Source of the DNA: Lysobacterales bacterium
Lineage (GTDB): Bacteria > Pseudomonadota > Gammaproteobacteria > Xanthomonadales > SZUA-5
Length of the DNA stretch: 58,657 nt
NCBI GenBank assembly: GCA_022841325.1
Contig: JALHRS010000036.1
Location: 1 to 58,657 of the forward strand
Direction of reading: 5' to 3'
Positions 1 to 8,278 of this stretch are shown piece after piece. The position numbers and the translations under genes are program-made. Position 1 is the first letter of the stretch. The number at the start of each line of letters is the position of its first letter. The notes beneath the pieces are model-generated. The model was not told the origin of the DNA, ran no database searches, and was given only the letters and a program-made list of their open reading frames with translations.

Positions 1-71
1 CGCGCCGCAGGCGATCCGCCTGCACGCGAAGGAGTCGAAGGGAGTCGTCAGAAAGCTTGCGTGCGTCGGGT

Positions 72-100
72 TTGTTCATGCCGGAATACTAGCATATATT
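72..100 (+). promoter_or_regulatory. Putative sigma-70 promoter upstream of the NTF2-like gene
   Basis: TTGTTC at 72-77 and TATATT at 95-100 are separated by 17 nt, close to the sigma-70 consensus, inside the most AT-rich patch of the first 280 bases. Transcription would start near 107 and leave a leader of about 170 nt before the gene at 280. Inferred from sequence only; the rest of 1-279 shows no gene. Confidence 0.45.
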
Positions 101-279
101 TGATTGCCGGGTTAATAAGAGAAAGGGCACGGGCGATTGACGAGAGAGCCCGTGTCTGTTTCCACAGTGCCGGTCCCGCGCCTGTATGCGTGTTGCGACC
201 CGGGCAACTGCACTGCGCCTGCAGACGCGCGCTGATCGATATCGCTCCCGGTGCATCCAACCACTAGTGGAGAATATCC

Positions 280-762
280 ATGATTACTTCGAAACAGTCG
301 ACGTCGCTGCTGGCCGTATTGCTGACCGCCTTGGCGTTGATGCTGGCAAGCCCGGTCAGCGCCCAGAACGCCGACGAGATCATCGCGCTGGCGAAAGCCC
401 AATGGGCGGCCGAAAACCAGAACAAGCCAGCTGCAGAAGCCTGGGGCAATGTGGCTGACGACTACACCGAGTTCAATGCAGTGGCTCCCAGCCTGATCAA
501 GGGCAAGGCCCTCAACACCAAGTTCTTTGACGCCTCACTGGGCAGCGGCGACACCGGACTGGTCTCGGAAATGCTGAATCAGAACGTGCAGTTCTATGGC
601 GATACCGCCATCCTGACCTACAACTATTACGGCATGACCAAGAACAAGGACGGCAAGATCAATCCGAATCTGGCCAAATCTACCCGCGTCTACGTCAAGA
701 TGAACGGTAAATGGATGCTGGTGCACGCCAATTTTGCCCCGCTGGTGCCGATCGACAACTGA
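280..762 (+). CDS. Secreted NTF2-like (SnoaL/DUF4440-type) protein
   Basis: 160 residues with a clear Sec signal peptide (KQS, then a Leu/Ala-rich core, cleavage probably after SAQ near residue 30). The remainder has the size and pattern of an NTF2-like cone fold: an N-terminal helical stretch with WAAEN, a central F-x-A loop, a QNVQFYGDTAILTYNYY strand pair, and a final strand with KWMLVHANFAPL. Family members are small periplasmic or secreted binding domains or enzymes; the substrate cannot be told here. The ATG is supported by a GGAG ribosome-binding site about 8 nt upstream. It stands alone, with inverted repeats downstream. The fold assignment is a pattern judgement. Confidence 0.75.
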   Translation: MITSKQSTSLLAVLLTALALMLASPVSAQNADEIIALAKAQWAAENQNKPAAEAWGNVADDYTEFNAVAPSLIKGKALNTKFFDASLGSGDTGLVSEMLNQNVQFYGDTAILTYNYYGMTKNKDGKINPNLAKSTRVYVKMNGKWMLVHANFAPLVPIDN

Positions 763-791
763 TCCGGTAACAGGGATCGACTGAACAAGTC

Positions 792-827
792 GTCATTCCC
801 GCTAAAGCGCGCTTTCGCGGGAATGAC
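792..827. repeat. Inverted repeat GTCATTCCCGC...GCGGGAATGAC
   Basis: Perfect 11-bp arms (792-802 and 817-827) around a loop that is itself palindromic (AAAGCGCGCTTT). This resembles the dispersed 'TCATTCCCGCGAAAGCGGGAATGA' elements common in proteobacterial intergenic DNA. It lies 30 bp after the stop of the preceding gene and may also act in 3' end formation. Confidence 0.6.
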
Positions 828-868
828 AGCCAAGATGTGTACTGAGGATCCCTGGTCCAGGCTGAACT

Positions 869-899
869 GGCCATCTCCCTGCAGACCGGGGAGATGGCC
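869..899. terminator. Hairpin between convergent genes
   Basis: GGCCATCTCCC (869-879) and GGGAGATGGCC (889-899) form a perfect 11-bp stem with a 9-nt loop, between the convergent genes ending at 762 and 994. There is no T-tract, so termination is an inference from position. Confidence 0.4.
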
Positions 900-993
900 C
901 TGCATAGCCACCGTGCTCCTTGCATCAGATATCGCAACATTTCCGCCGCACGCGATCGGCCTTCCGGTGAGGGTGGTGACAGCCCGAATCGCC

Positions 994-1848
994 TCACTCT
1001 TCAGGAGCTGTCGACGCTTGCACCAGTCTGTCCCCGCATCTGCGGCAGAAGCGGGCGTCGTCGGCATGTTCTTCCAACCCACAGCGAATGCAGCTGATGC
1101 TCTTGCCTCGACGTCGCCCGCTGACCATGGCCGCGGTGAAGATGCCGGTGGGCACGGCAATGATGCCGTAGCCGATGATGATGATCACCGTGGTGATGGC
1201 CTGGCCCAGACCGGTCTTGGGCACGATGTCGCCAAAGCCCACGGTGGCCATGGTGACGATCGCCCAGTAGACGCCGCGCGGAATACTGGTAAAGCCATTT
1301 TCCGGCCCTTCCACCAGATACATGATCGCGCCGAATATCGTGGCTAGCGAAATCACGCTGATGACGAAGACCAGCACCTTGCGGCGGCTGTGATAGAGCG
1401 CCTCCAGCAGCACCGAGGCTTCGCCTACATACTGTGACAACTTCAGGATCCGGAACACCCGCAGTATTCGCAGCACGCGGATGACGATCAGATGTTGGGC
1501 ACCCACGAACAGCAGGCTGAGATAGGTGGGCAGGACGGCCAGCAGATCGATCACCCCGAAGAAACTGCGCGCATAGCGCCACGGATGCCGGACCACGGCA
1601 AGGCGCACCAGGTACTCGATGGTGAACAGAATCGTCGCTCCCCACTCGGCAGCACGCAGCCATTGACCCCAATCACGGTCGTACTGGGCCACGCTGTCGA
1701 ACATCGCGAACAGCACACTGAACAGGATCAACACGATCAGCGCCACGTCGAACAGGCGTTCGTCTCTTCGGCTGTGGCCAAAGATGATGCGATGACACTC
1801 CGCGCGCCAGCCGCGGGTGGTCGCGGCTTCAAATTCCAGTTGGGCCAT
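994..1848 (-). CDS. Voltage-gated potassium channel (Kv-type ion transporter) with C-terminal zinc ribbon
   Basis: 284 residues with six hydrophobic segments. S4 is plain to see (RVLRILRVFRILKL, Arg at every third position near residues 123-136). The pore loop has the K+ selectivity filter TVGFGD near residues 201-206, followed by S6. The protein should form a tetrameric inner-membrane K+ channel opened by depolarisation. After S6 comes a short Cys4 ribbon (CIRC...FCRRCGD), typical of a bacterial double-Cys zinc ribbon but an unusual tail for a Kv channel. The start is supported by GAGG upstream, and a TAGAAT -10-like box lies about 24 nt before the ATG. It is a single gene; the physiological signal is unknown. 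Confidence 0.9.
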   Translation of the reverse strand: MAQLEFEAATTRGWRAECHRIIFGHSRRDERLFDVALIVLILFSVLFAMFDSVAQYDRDWGQWLRAAEWGATILFTIEYLVRLAVVRHPWRYARSFFGVIDLLAVLPTYLSLLFVGAQHLIVIRVLRILRVFRILKLSQYVGEASVLLEALYHSRRKVLVFVISVISLATIFGAIMYLVEGPENGFTSIPRGVYWAIVTMATVGFGDIVPKTGLGQAITTVIIIIGYGIIAVPTGIFTAAMVSGRRRGKSISCIRCGLEEHADDARFCRRCGDRLVQASTAPEE

Positions 1849-2254
1849 GTGGGTTCCTCAGCGTTGTCTGGATTCTAGTGGGCTTGCGAAAGGATGCCTT
1901 TGACAATCTTCAGCCGTCAGCGCTCAAGGTCGCCACCATCTGGCCTCTGGACGGCTTCGCTCGGTGCCAATCGCACCGCGGGCAAGCGACCGCACAACAT
2001 CGAGCGGCGGCGGCTATGGCGGCCCCGCCTGCGGCGCCAGCTGGGGTCGGGCTGAAAACGGGATTGCCGGCAGCACCCGCAATAACCCATCGAAATCAGC
2101 CAATTATTGGATCTATACTCCGCCGAAGCGTGTTGCTGTCCATGGTGCGCCGATCAGACGCACTTGCCGCAGCGGGCTCATTTGACGCTGATGTGGCCTC
2201 GGTTCCGCCGTGGCCATTCGAGCACAGATTTAACTCTCAATTGGAGATGCCTTC
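1849..2254. other. Intergenic region between divergent genes, no gene seen
   Basis: Separates the channel gene (minus) from the LamG protein (plus). ORFs here have no recognisable protein character. It should hold both promoters; TATACT near 2113-2118 is a possible -10 box for the downstream gene. Confidence 0.5.
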
Positions 2255-3049
2255 GTGCGATTCGGACTTGTGCCCTTGTTGATGTTCATTCTTGCCGGAT
2301 CTGCGCAAGCGGCGATCAGTGTGGTCGCGGAGTATCGCCTCGGCGAGGCCGATCCGGGTGCGGTGGCTTTCGGGCCCGGCGCCAATCCCACGCTTCCGAG
2401 CATTGGCACGCTGAATCTGTCTCGCAACGGCGCGCCGAGTTATTCGCCAGCTACGCCACCTTTCGTCAACTCGTTCTTGTCGATGGCTTTCAACGGCACG
2501 TCCGATCGCTACACCGGCACCGTGGTCAGCAGCGTGACCAACAATTTCGGCGTTGAAGCCTGGGTCAGGTCCAACGGCAACACCACCAACAACGCCACGC
2601 TGGTTTATAACGGCAATACCGCCAGCTCTGGATGGGGGCTGTTTCGTCTGGGCAGCAACTATGGTTTCCTGTATGGCGGCGTGACCCTGGCGGGACTGAC
2701 TCCGGTCACAGGCAGCTGGACCCACCTGGCACTGGTCCGCGACGGCGGCGTCACCAGTTTCTACGTCAACGGCCAGCTGATTCCGACCGCGGCCGGTGCC
2801 CCCATTGCGCCTGCGGGCAGCTTTCTTGTGGGTGGCAATCCGCTGGTCGCAACCGAGGGCTTTGATGGTCTGATCGACGAGGTGCGGGTGTTTACATTCC
2901 AGCCCGGCCAGTTCTCGGTCACTGACCTCAATCTGGGCACACCGGAACCGCCGATCGCGGTGCCCGCCCTTAGCACCCAGACGCTGTCGCTACTGGCCGC
3001 ATTTCTGCTCCTCGCCGGACTGTGGGTGGCGCGGCGCGTCGGTGAATGA
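2255..3049 (+). CDS. Secreted LamG-domain protein with IPTL-CTERM-like sorting tail
   Basis: 264 residues starting at a GTG with GGAG 8 nt upstream. A signal peptide (LVPLLMFILAGSAQA) leads into a concanavalin/LamG-type sandwich: GVEAWVRSN, WTHLALVRDGG, FYVNGQ and GLIDEVRVF are the usual LamG landmarks. The C terminus has the layout of an IPTL-CTERM anchor: a VPALSTQ motif, a single hydrophobic helix and a basic end (ARRVGE). In the known family this tail is recognised by exosortase H-type enzymes and processed at the cell envelope; no exosortase gene is in this window. The likely role is a surface or matrix adhesin or carbohydrate-binding protein. The IPTL motif is degenerate (VPALS instead of IPTLS). 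Confidence 0.8.
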   Translation: MRFGLVPLLMFILAGSAQAAISVVAEYRLGEADPGAVAFGPGANPTLPSIGTLNLSRNGAPSYSPATPPFVNSFLSMAFNGTSDRYTGTVVSSVTNNFGVEAWVRSNGNTTNNATLVYNGNTASSGWGLFRLGSNYGFLYGGVTLAGLTPVTGSWTHLALVRDGGVTSFYVNGQLIPTAAGAPIAPAGSFLVGGNPLVATEGFDGLIDEVRVFTFQPGQFSVTDLNLGTPEPPIAVPALSTQTLSLLAAFLLLAGLWVARRVGE

Positions 3050-3138
3050 AGCCCGACCGATGCCGTGCTCCGGGCCTTGCCGGGGCGCGTTGAGGGCTGC
3101 TCTTTAACCGGCACGATCAGCGTGCCTAGCGCGTGGTG

Positions 3139-3200
3139 GCGAAGCAACCCAGGATTTTGCGATGCTGCATCTGGATTGCCTCGCCGCGCCTGCAATGACG
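3139..3200. repeat. Degenerate copy of the GCGTCATTGCGAGGA dispersed element
   Basis: The segment reads GGCGAAGCAA-CCCAGG ... CTGGATTGC-CTCGCC ... TGCAATGAC, matching the inner part of the better copies at 8120, 24520, 45973, 48370, 53921 and 55048. It lies between two convergent genes. Confidence 0.5.
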
Positions 3201-3273
3201 CCGACTCATGGGCCGTGGGCAGTGCCGGACTGATACAGACGATGACATCGACGCTGCCCGGCGCCAGAACTAC

Positions 3274-3723
3274 CTACTTGAAGGTGATCTCGCGCAGCCG
3301 GTACTCGCCGGTGATCTGGCGAATTCCCGGATAGCTCTTCACCGTTTCCTTGGTCTTCGCTTCATTGGCCTCACCCCAGGCCTTCATGAAGGCGTCGTAG
3401 CGCTCCTTGCTGGGCTCAAGATCGGCAGCGCTCTTGACCCGTGTCACCAGAACCACGTTGAAGTCTCCGCTAAGCGGCAGTTCGCTGACGTAAACCGAAT
3501 AGCTCTCGATATGACCCAGTTTCTTGGCCGCTTCGTTCGACGCCACCCAGGTGCCGCGGATGCCTTCCAGGTAGTAGTCGATCATGTTGGCGTCCACATG
3601 CACGGTGGATACCTGCGAAATCGAGGCGCTGGTGTCGTAATCGGTATAGGGCTTGAGCTGGGCGAAGGCCGGCTGGGCCAGACCCAGAGCCATGACCAGT
3701 AGCAGCGGTGTACGAAGATTCAT
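3274..3723 (-). CDS. Exported protein of unknown function
   Basis: 149 residues from the ATG at 3723, chosen because a CAGGAG site precedes it and because it begins a good signal peptide (LLLVMALGLAQPAFA). The longer upstream frame has no signal character. The mature part is hydrophilic, alpha/beta, with no family motif I recognise; the VTRVKSAADLEPSKERYDAF region and the EYRLREITFK end suggest a small dimeric alpha-beta-barrel-like domain, but this is only an impression. It is a single gene, convergent with the LamG gene. Confidence 0.7.
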   Translation of the reverse strand: MNLRTPLLLVMALGLAQPAFAQLKPYTDYDTSASISQVSTVHVDANMIDYYLEGIRGTWVASNEAAKKLGHIESYSVYVSELPLSGDFNVVLVTRVKSAADLEPSKERYDAFMKAWGEANEAKTKETVKSYPGIRQITGEYRLREITFK

Positions 3724-4027
3724 CGTGTCTGTCTCCTGTAGTACAGCCCAGGCGGACTCAAACGCGATCGCAGGGTTATCGCACCCGGCATCAGTTGCAG
3801 ACACCGGATCAAGCGATCTGACAGCCTGTCGCTGTTTCTGCTTGCGCGGTATTGCGCCTGAACAGTGTGCCCTATTCAGACAACGATTGCTTTACTCTGG
3901 GTTGCAAGAGCTCACGCAGTCGTCGCAAGAAGCCCGATTCAGATGCGCGCAGCAGACCCCTGAATGCTGCAAGCCTCAGTCACATGAACCCGGACCCTGG
4001 GCTATCTTGGCGCACATCCGCAGCAAC
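3724..4027. other. Intergenic region between divergent genes
   Basis: No gene seen. It must hold the promoters of the exported protein (minus) and of the GNAT enzyme (plus). GGCTATCTT at about 4003-4011 could be a -10 box for the latter. Confidence 0.4.
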
Positions 4028-4612
4028 ATGAGCAGCACCCCGATGTCCGCCGCCCAAGCCATTCAGCTGCACCCGATTCCGACCGACTGGCTGCAGGACA
4101 TCGCTGCCGGCCGCACGCCAGCGTCGCCGGGACTGGACATCGCCGAGGGCGCACTGCCACCGGTGCATGTGGCCCGGCGTGCGCTGGCGCAACTGGCTCG
4201 CGGAGACGCCCGACAGTGGTGTCTGCCCTTCAACATCGTTTCGGTGGACCAGGGCCGGGTGGTCGGCGGCTGCGGGTTCAAGGGCGCGCCCAGCGAACGC
4301 ACCGCCGAGATCGGCTACGGGGTGGCGCCGTCCTGCTGGCGTCGCGGCTATGCCCTAGGCGGGGTCTCCCGACTACTGCAACTGGGGTCTGAGACCGGCG
4401 AGATCGACCAGGTGATCGCCCACATCGCACCCGACAATCTGGCATCGTCGGCGCTGGCACAGGTACTGGGTTTCGTTGCTGATCTCGAATGGACGGATAT
4501 CGAAGGCGAGCGACTGCTGCGGTGGCGCCTACGACTGACGGGCGGGCTCATCCCGACAGGCTCCGGAGAGAGCCTGTCAGGATCTAATCCGCATGAGCTG
4601 ACATCGAGCTGA
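4028..4612 (+). CDS. GNAT-family N-acetyltransferase
   Basis: About 194 residues. The central region carries the GNAT core: a beta-4 strand (VGGCGFKGAP), then TAEIGYGVAPSCWRRGYA, where the R-R-G-Y-A turn is the acetyl-CoA pyrophosphate loop, and then AHIAPDNLASSALAQVLGF, the usual 'N-x-x-S-x-x-V-x-x-x-x-G-F' helix. This resembles the RimJ/RimL branch. The enzyme should transfer acetyl from acetyl-CoA to an amine; the substrate is unknown. The start is uncertain: ATG at 4028 lacks a clear ribosome-binding site, ATG at 4043 is an alternative, and the frame stays open upstream without family similarity. Confidence 0.8.
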   Translation: MSSTPMSAAQAIQLHPIPTDWLQDIAAGRTPASPGLDIAEGALPPVHVARRALAQLARGDARQWCLPFNIVSVDQGRVVGGCGFKGAPSERTAEIGYGVAPSCWRRGYALGGVSRLLQLGSETGEIDQVIAHIAPDNLASSALAQVLGFVADLEWTDIEGERLLRWRLRLTGGLIPTGSGESLSGSNPHELTSS

Positions 4613-4664
4613 TGCATGCAAGTCCGCCATTCGATCCGACCCGTTTCAGAGGGAATGCGAATCC

Positions 4665-4691
4665 CGGCGCCGGGGACCATCCCCGGCGCCG
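4665..4691. terminator. Bidirectional terminator-like hairpin
   Basis: CGGCGCCGGGG and CCCCGGCGCCG form a perfect 11-bp, all-GC stem with a 5-nt loop exactly between the convergent stops at 4612 and 4700. No T-run follows. Confidence 0.6.
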
Positions 4692-4699
4692 ATCCCAGA

Positions 4700-5206
4700 T
4701 CAGGGTGCTCTGAACGAGTTCAGAATGGCTGCTGCTTCCTTGGCACCGTTGGCATCGTCGGCGAAGGCCGCGTACCAGAGTTCGCCGATAGTGCCATCAG
4801 GCAGTGGAAACCAGGCCATGAGGAAATTGACGTCATCGCCATCCTCATTGATACCGGTACCGGTGGCCAGGAAACCCTCCAGCCCGTGCTGGGCCGTATC
4901 CTTGGCCTTCCCCAGCACCACGTTGCTGTAATTCTCCGACAGATAGTCCTTGCTCTCGGCAATGGCTTCGAGCAGAGCCTTCTCACTACCTTCGATGGTG
5001 CGGAAATAGAGCACCGCGCCGTCCTTTCCCGCGAGCTCGACATAATCACCTTCCTGTTCGGCAGGCGTCATCGTCCAGCTGCTCGGATAGTCAATCAGGA
5101 AGCTTGCAGAATCGGCACTGGGATAGGCCAGACGATCGGCATGGGCTGCGGTGGAAAAACAAAGGGTTGCAGTAAGCAACGAGACGGCGATAAGCAGACT
5201 CTTCAC
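4700..5206 (-). CDS. Exported protein of unknown function
   Basis: 168 residues from a GTG at 5206, chosen for its CAGGAG site 7 nt upstream and the signal peptide that follows (KSLLIAVSLLTATLCFSTAAHA). The mature part reads like the periplasmic single-domain proteins that begin with 'SFLIDYPSSWTMTP...' (compare the PsbP/DUF1795-type fold): a strand for the protein core, GTGINEDG, then a closing helix AKEAAAILNSF. Such proteins are seen as small periplasmic or lipoprotein domains of unknown role. Assignment to that fold is tentative. Confidence 0.7.
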   Translation of the reverse strand: MKSLLIAVSLLTATLCFSTAAHADRLAYPSADSASFLIDYPSSWTMTPAEQEGDYVELAGKDGAVLYFRTIEGSEKALLEAIAESKDYLSENYSNVVLGKAKDTAQHGLEGFLATGTGINEDGDDVNFLMAWFPLPDGTIGELWYAAFADDANGAKEAAAILNSFRAP

Positions 5207-5359
5207 GGGTTGACTCCTGGTAAATACAGCGGCACCGGCACGTTCGCCTGCGCGAGCAACGGCCAAAGCGTCCGGACGATTCCGGGTGCAGCTCAACCAA
5301 GGCTCAGCGGCATCCGGATGCGTCCGAGTGCTCTCGCCAGTTTGATCTGCAGAACCGGA

Positions 5360-5932
5360 TCAGCAGATTAGCCGAATCCGCACGTTACGCCGATCAGCAA
5401 ATGTAACCAGCGCCCAGGATTCCTGTGAATGCCGCAGTCCATCGTCACGGTCTGTTGATAAGCTCCAGGAGTGACGATTCTCATGCGAGGACGGGTCGGC
5501 TACCGCAGCATCGCACCGATCAGCATGGCCGCCATTGGCGTCGGCACCGGCAAAGCCCATGCGCTCCCGGGCGACGGCAGCCAACGCCGGCAACGCCTGG
5601 TCGAGGGCGTCCTGCACCGGCGTTCCCTCGGCCACATCGCCGACCAGGGCATCCATCAATTGCCGATGACGATCGGGCGAGAGCTCCAGACCCTGAAACA
5701 CCGGGTGTGCCCTGAGGATCGCCACCTGCTCCAGCCGCGGATCCAGCTTGAACTGCAACCACTGGGTCTGCAGCAGTCCGTAGCTCAGGATCACGCAGGT
5801 GGCGAACAAGCTGCCGAAGGACAGCATCAGACTGGAATCGTCCAGTTCCTCGCCGCGCAAGAGCAGCACGATGACGAGGATGGCCACCAGCGCCGAAATC
5901 GGCAGCACCAGAAAAGGCACCAGCGCCATCAT
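5360..5932 (-). CDS. Membrane protein of unknown function, possibly frameshifted at the C terminus
   Basis: 190 residues. Two hydrophobic helices (residues 4-26 and 36-54) precede a soluble helical part (PRLEQVAILRAHPVFQGLELSP and on). It overlaps the upstream gene by 4 nt (ATGA at 5929-5932), so the two are translationally coupled. From about residue 128 the frame turns hydrophilic and unstructured (HENRHSWSLSTDRDD). In the next frame the same DNA near 5485-5550 reads LPVPTPMAAMLIGAMLR and then stops, a plausible final membrane helix. That points to a frameshift or sequencing error, or to a natural read-on. No family recognised. Confidence 0.55.
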   Translation of the reverse strand: MMALVPFLVLPISALVAILVIVLLLRGEELDDSSLMLSFGSLFATCVILSYGLLQTQWLQFKLDPRLEQVAILRAHPVFQGLELSPDRHRQLMDALVGDVAEGTPVQDALDQALPALAAVARERMGFAGADANGGHADRCDAAVADPSSHENRHSWSLSTDRDDGLRHSQESWALVTFADRRNVRIRLIC

Positions 5933-6963
5933 GAGCGCACCCCCAACAAGCCCACCTCATAGCCGGCGGCGCGCAATCGTCGGGTGGTCTTGATGCTGAG
6001 ATAGACCCAGCAGGCAATGCCCAGCAGCGGCACGGTGGAGCAGAACATCAACGCCAGCTTGCCGCGCTGCGTGTGGCCAAAGGCGCTGCAGATCTTGAGG
6101 ACACCGCTGATGGCGTAGAGCAACACAGCTGCCGGCAGCGCGTAGCCAAAGAACTCCGGGATCTTGCCGACATTGACGACGGCGCGGACCACGATGCTCA
6201 GCAGCACGCTCAACACCAGCACACGTTGACCCTGCGCGGCGAGCCGAAGTTGATCGGATTCGGTCAAGGCTGCGCGCGACGCGGCGGCACTGATCCGGTT
6301 GCGGACAGCATGACTGGAGCCACTCGTTTCACCGACAGAATGCGGCATCCGGTTGCTGGCGGAAGCACCCTGATCGGATGTTCTGGCAGCCGCCGGATCG
6401 CTCGACGGCGCGGATCGCGCCCACTCGTCGACCGGCTCGGTCAACTTCATGACCGGTGGTCTCTGCGCCTGCGCCTCCAGTGCTGCGCTGGCAGCGTCAC
6501 CGATGAGCAGTCGGTCCTCGATGAGGCGTCGGTAGAACACCGGTCGCTGGTCAAAGGCTGGTTTGACCACTTCCACCAGGGCAATCAGATTTCGCTGCTG
6601 GCGCGGGTCCTGCGGGTCTGCGCTGATCAGGGTCGTCAGCACCAACTGCAGAGCCGTGCCCGGCTCACCTCGCACCCGAAAACTCCGTACCTGCCCCTGC
6701 CACCCCTTGCCCTTGACCTGCTCCGGTGGGCCCGACGCTTCGGCCGTTGGATGTTTCCTGTGCAGCAGCTCCAGCGCCATGTTAGCCAGGCGCTGCTCGC
6801 TGACGCTGTCGACAGCGCTGGCCTTGAGCAATATCGACAGTTGCGCACCCGTATGGGCCGCGCTGGCCGACCAGCCGGCGGAGGTCTGCCGCACCTGGAA
6901 GTCCGATGGCGCCTGCAGCACGATGTCCGGCATCAGGGCGTGGGCAATGGAGTTGGGAATCAT
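5929..6963 (-). CDS. Membrane protein of unknown function
   Basis: 344 residues from the ATG at 6963 (MIPNSIAHAL), preceded by AGGAT; a slightly longer frame has no better start. The N-terminal ~190 residues are soluble (QAPSDFQVRQTSAGWSASAA opening, then LLHRKHP and a YRRLIEDRLLIGDA helix). A Ser/Ala-rich linker follows, then about four membrane helices towards the C terminus (LVLSVLLSIVVRAVVNV, ALPAAVLLYAISGVL, LMFCSTVPLLGIACWVYLSI). No family motif recognised. It is first in a two-gene operon with the overlapping gene at 5932. GCTAGGGT near 7018-7026 may be its -10 box. Confidence 0.65.
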   Translation of the reverse strand: MIPNSIAHALMPDIVLQAPSDFQVRQTSAGWSASAAHTGAQLSILLKASAVDSVSEQRLANMALELLHRKHPTAEASGPPEQVKGKGWQGQVRSFRVRGEPGTALQLVLTTLISADPQDPRQQRNLIALVEVVKPAFDQRPVFYRRLIEDRLLIGDAASAALEAQAQRPPVMKLTEPVDEWARSAPSSDPAAARTSDQGASASNRMPHSVGETSGSSHAVRNRISAAASRAALTESDQLRLAAQGQRVLVLSVLLSIVVRAVVNVGKIPEFFGYALPAAVLLYAISGVLKICSAFGHTQRGKLALMFCSTVPLLGIACWVYLSIKTTRRLRAAGYEVGLLGVRS

Positions 6964-7152
6964 GCGGGATCCTGCCAACAAGCCGGCTGGCTACGGCGCT
7001 GAGGAAAAACCGCGGACCCTAGCAAGCCGGTTCCTGGTTGGGAAGGGATTCGCGGTCGGATTGACCGACCCGGGCTGCATCGCCTGCAACCCAGGCTGCG
7101 TCGCCTGTGACTGCTAGACTGAAACGCTTCTGTAGCACAACGCCCAAAGCCC

Positions 7153-7923
7153 GTGACCCGTCCTTTGCTGCATCAATTCGCGTCACTGGGTTCAATGGCC
7201 AGCTCGACGCTGGGCCTGTGGCGGGGCACGATGGTGCTCACGGCCGCGCCGCAGCCGCCCAAGGCGCTGGTGCTGTACGAGTTTGAAGCATCGCCCTACT
7301 GTCGGGCCGTGCGCGAGGCACTCACTGCACTGCATCTGGATGTTGAGATACGCCCCTGCCCGCAAGGCGGCAGCCGATTCCGTGCCGAAGCGCAGCGCCT
7401 GGGCGGCAAGCTGCAGTTCCCGATGCTGGTCGACCACAACGCCGGGAAGGTGATGTTCGAATCCGGCAGCATTGTCGACCATTTGTTTCTGAATTACGGA
7501 CGCATGGACACGCCGTCAGCCTATCGCAGCGGCACGGCCAAACCGCTGCTGTCCACACTGGCCAGCGCCGTGCGCCTGGGCCGCGGCTGGAAGGCGCGGG
7601 CTTCGCATGCGCCAGCCAGGCCGCTGCATCTGTGGAGCTTCGAATCCAGCCCCTACTCGCGACTGGTGCGCGAGCGACTTTGCGAGCTGGAATTGCCGTA
7701 CACGCTGCACAACCTCGGCAAGGAAAACTGGAAGGAACTGGGGCCGGCGATGCGCCGCATCCTGCCCAATCCCTACGAGCCGCAACCGGGCGGCAAGCGC
7801 CACGCCTTCTGGCAGAAGCATGGGCGTGTACAGCTGCCCTATCTGGAAGATCCCAATCAGGACACCGGCCTGTTCGAGTCCGCCAGGATCATCGAGTTTC
7901 TGGAGTCGAGCTACGCTGTCTGA
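7153..7923 (+). CDS. Tandem glutathione S-transferase N-terminal (thioredoxin-fold) domain protein
   Basis: 256 residues, GTG start. Two thioredoxin-like GST-N domains lie in a row. The first (about 40-115) has YEFEASPYCRAVREAL and closes with FPMLVDHNAGKVMFESGSIVDHL. The second (about 158-255) has WSFESSPYSRLVRERL and closes with LPYLEDPNQDTGLFESARIIEFL. The cis-Pro and 'ES' glutathione-contact residues are present in both. The active site reads SPYC in the first and SPYS in the second, so neither has a CxxC pair, and no all-helical GST-C domain follows. Close relatives are annotated as 'glutathione S-transferase N-terminal domain-containing' proteins; function unknown. A TGCTAGACT extended -10 lies about 30 nt upstream. 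Confidence 0.85.
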   Translation: MTRPLLHQFASLGSMASSTLGLWRGTMVLTAAPQPPKALVLYEFEASPYCRAVREALTALHLDVEIRPCPQGGSRFRAEAQRLGGKLQFPMLVDHNAGKVMFESGSIVDHLFLNYGRMDTPSAYRSGTAKPLLSTLASAVRLGRGWKARASHAPARPLHLWSFESSPYSRLVRERLCELELPYTLHNLGKENWKELGPAMRRILPNPYEPQPGGKRHAFWQKHGRVQLPYLEDPNQDTGLFESARIIEFLESSYAV

Positions 7924-8033
7924 GCGGCGGTGTTCCGCGCGGGGCAAGGGGAAAAGCCGGCGTCATTGCCGGCCATCTGTTACTGCCCGACTTGGCATTC
8001 GGGGCCTGAGCGACCCAGCTGGATCAGCGCGGC

Positions 8034-8073
8034 TCTGAGGAGGGACGCGCGCCCGCGCGGCCGCTCTTGATCT
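8034..8073. repeat. GC-rich palindromic repeat (GAGGAGGG-CGCGC family)
   Basis: CTGAGGAGGGACGCGCGCCCGCGCGGCCGCTC-type sequence. Related copies lie at 18799-18828 (reverse strand) and 58354-58388. It forms a GC-rich hairpin. Confidence 0.5.
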
Positions 8074-8119
8074 CCGGGAAAGGCAAAGCGGCGCCGCGGC
8101 GCGGCGCCTCTCCTGAACC

Positions 8120-8250
8120 CATATCGCAAGTTGTTGATGCGTCATTGCGAGGAGCGCAACGACGAAGCAATCCAGGGTATCGCCGCACGCCCCTGGATTG
8201 CTTCCCCCGGATCAAGTCCGGGGTCTCCGCGAATCCATATCGTAAGTGTT
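8120..8250. repeat. Dispersed GCGTCATTGCGAGGA element, copy B
   Basis: The element begins CATATCGCAAGTTGTTGATGC, continues GTCATTGCGAGGAGCGC and GAAGCAATCCAG, and returns with CTGGATTGCTTC in inverse orientation, so it folds on itself. A small CCCCGGATCAAGTCCGGGG hairpin follows. The ends carry similar direct sequences (CATATCGCAAGTTGTTGA and CATATCGTAAGTGTTTGA). It sits downstream of the GST-N gene and contains no gene. Confidence 0.75.
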
Positions 8251-8278
8251 TGATTGGCGGTAATCGTCTCGTTTGCGC

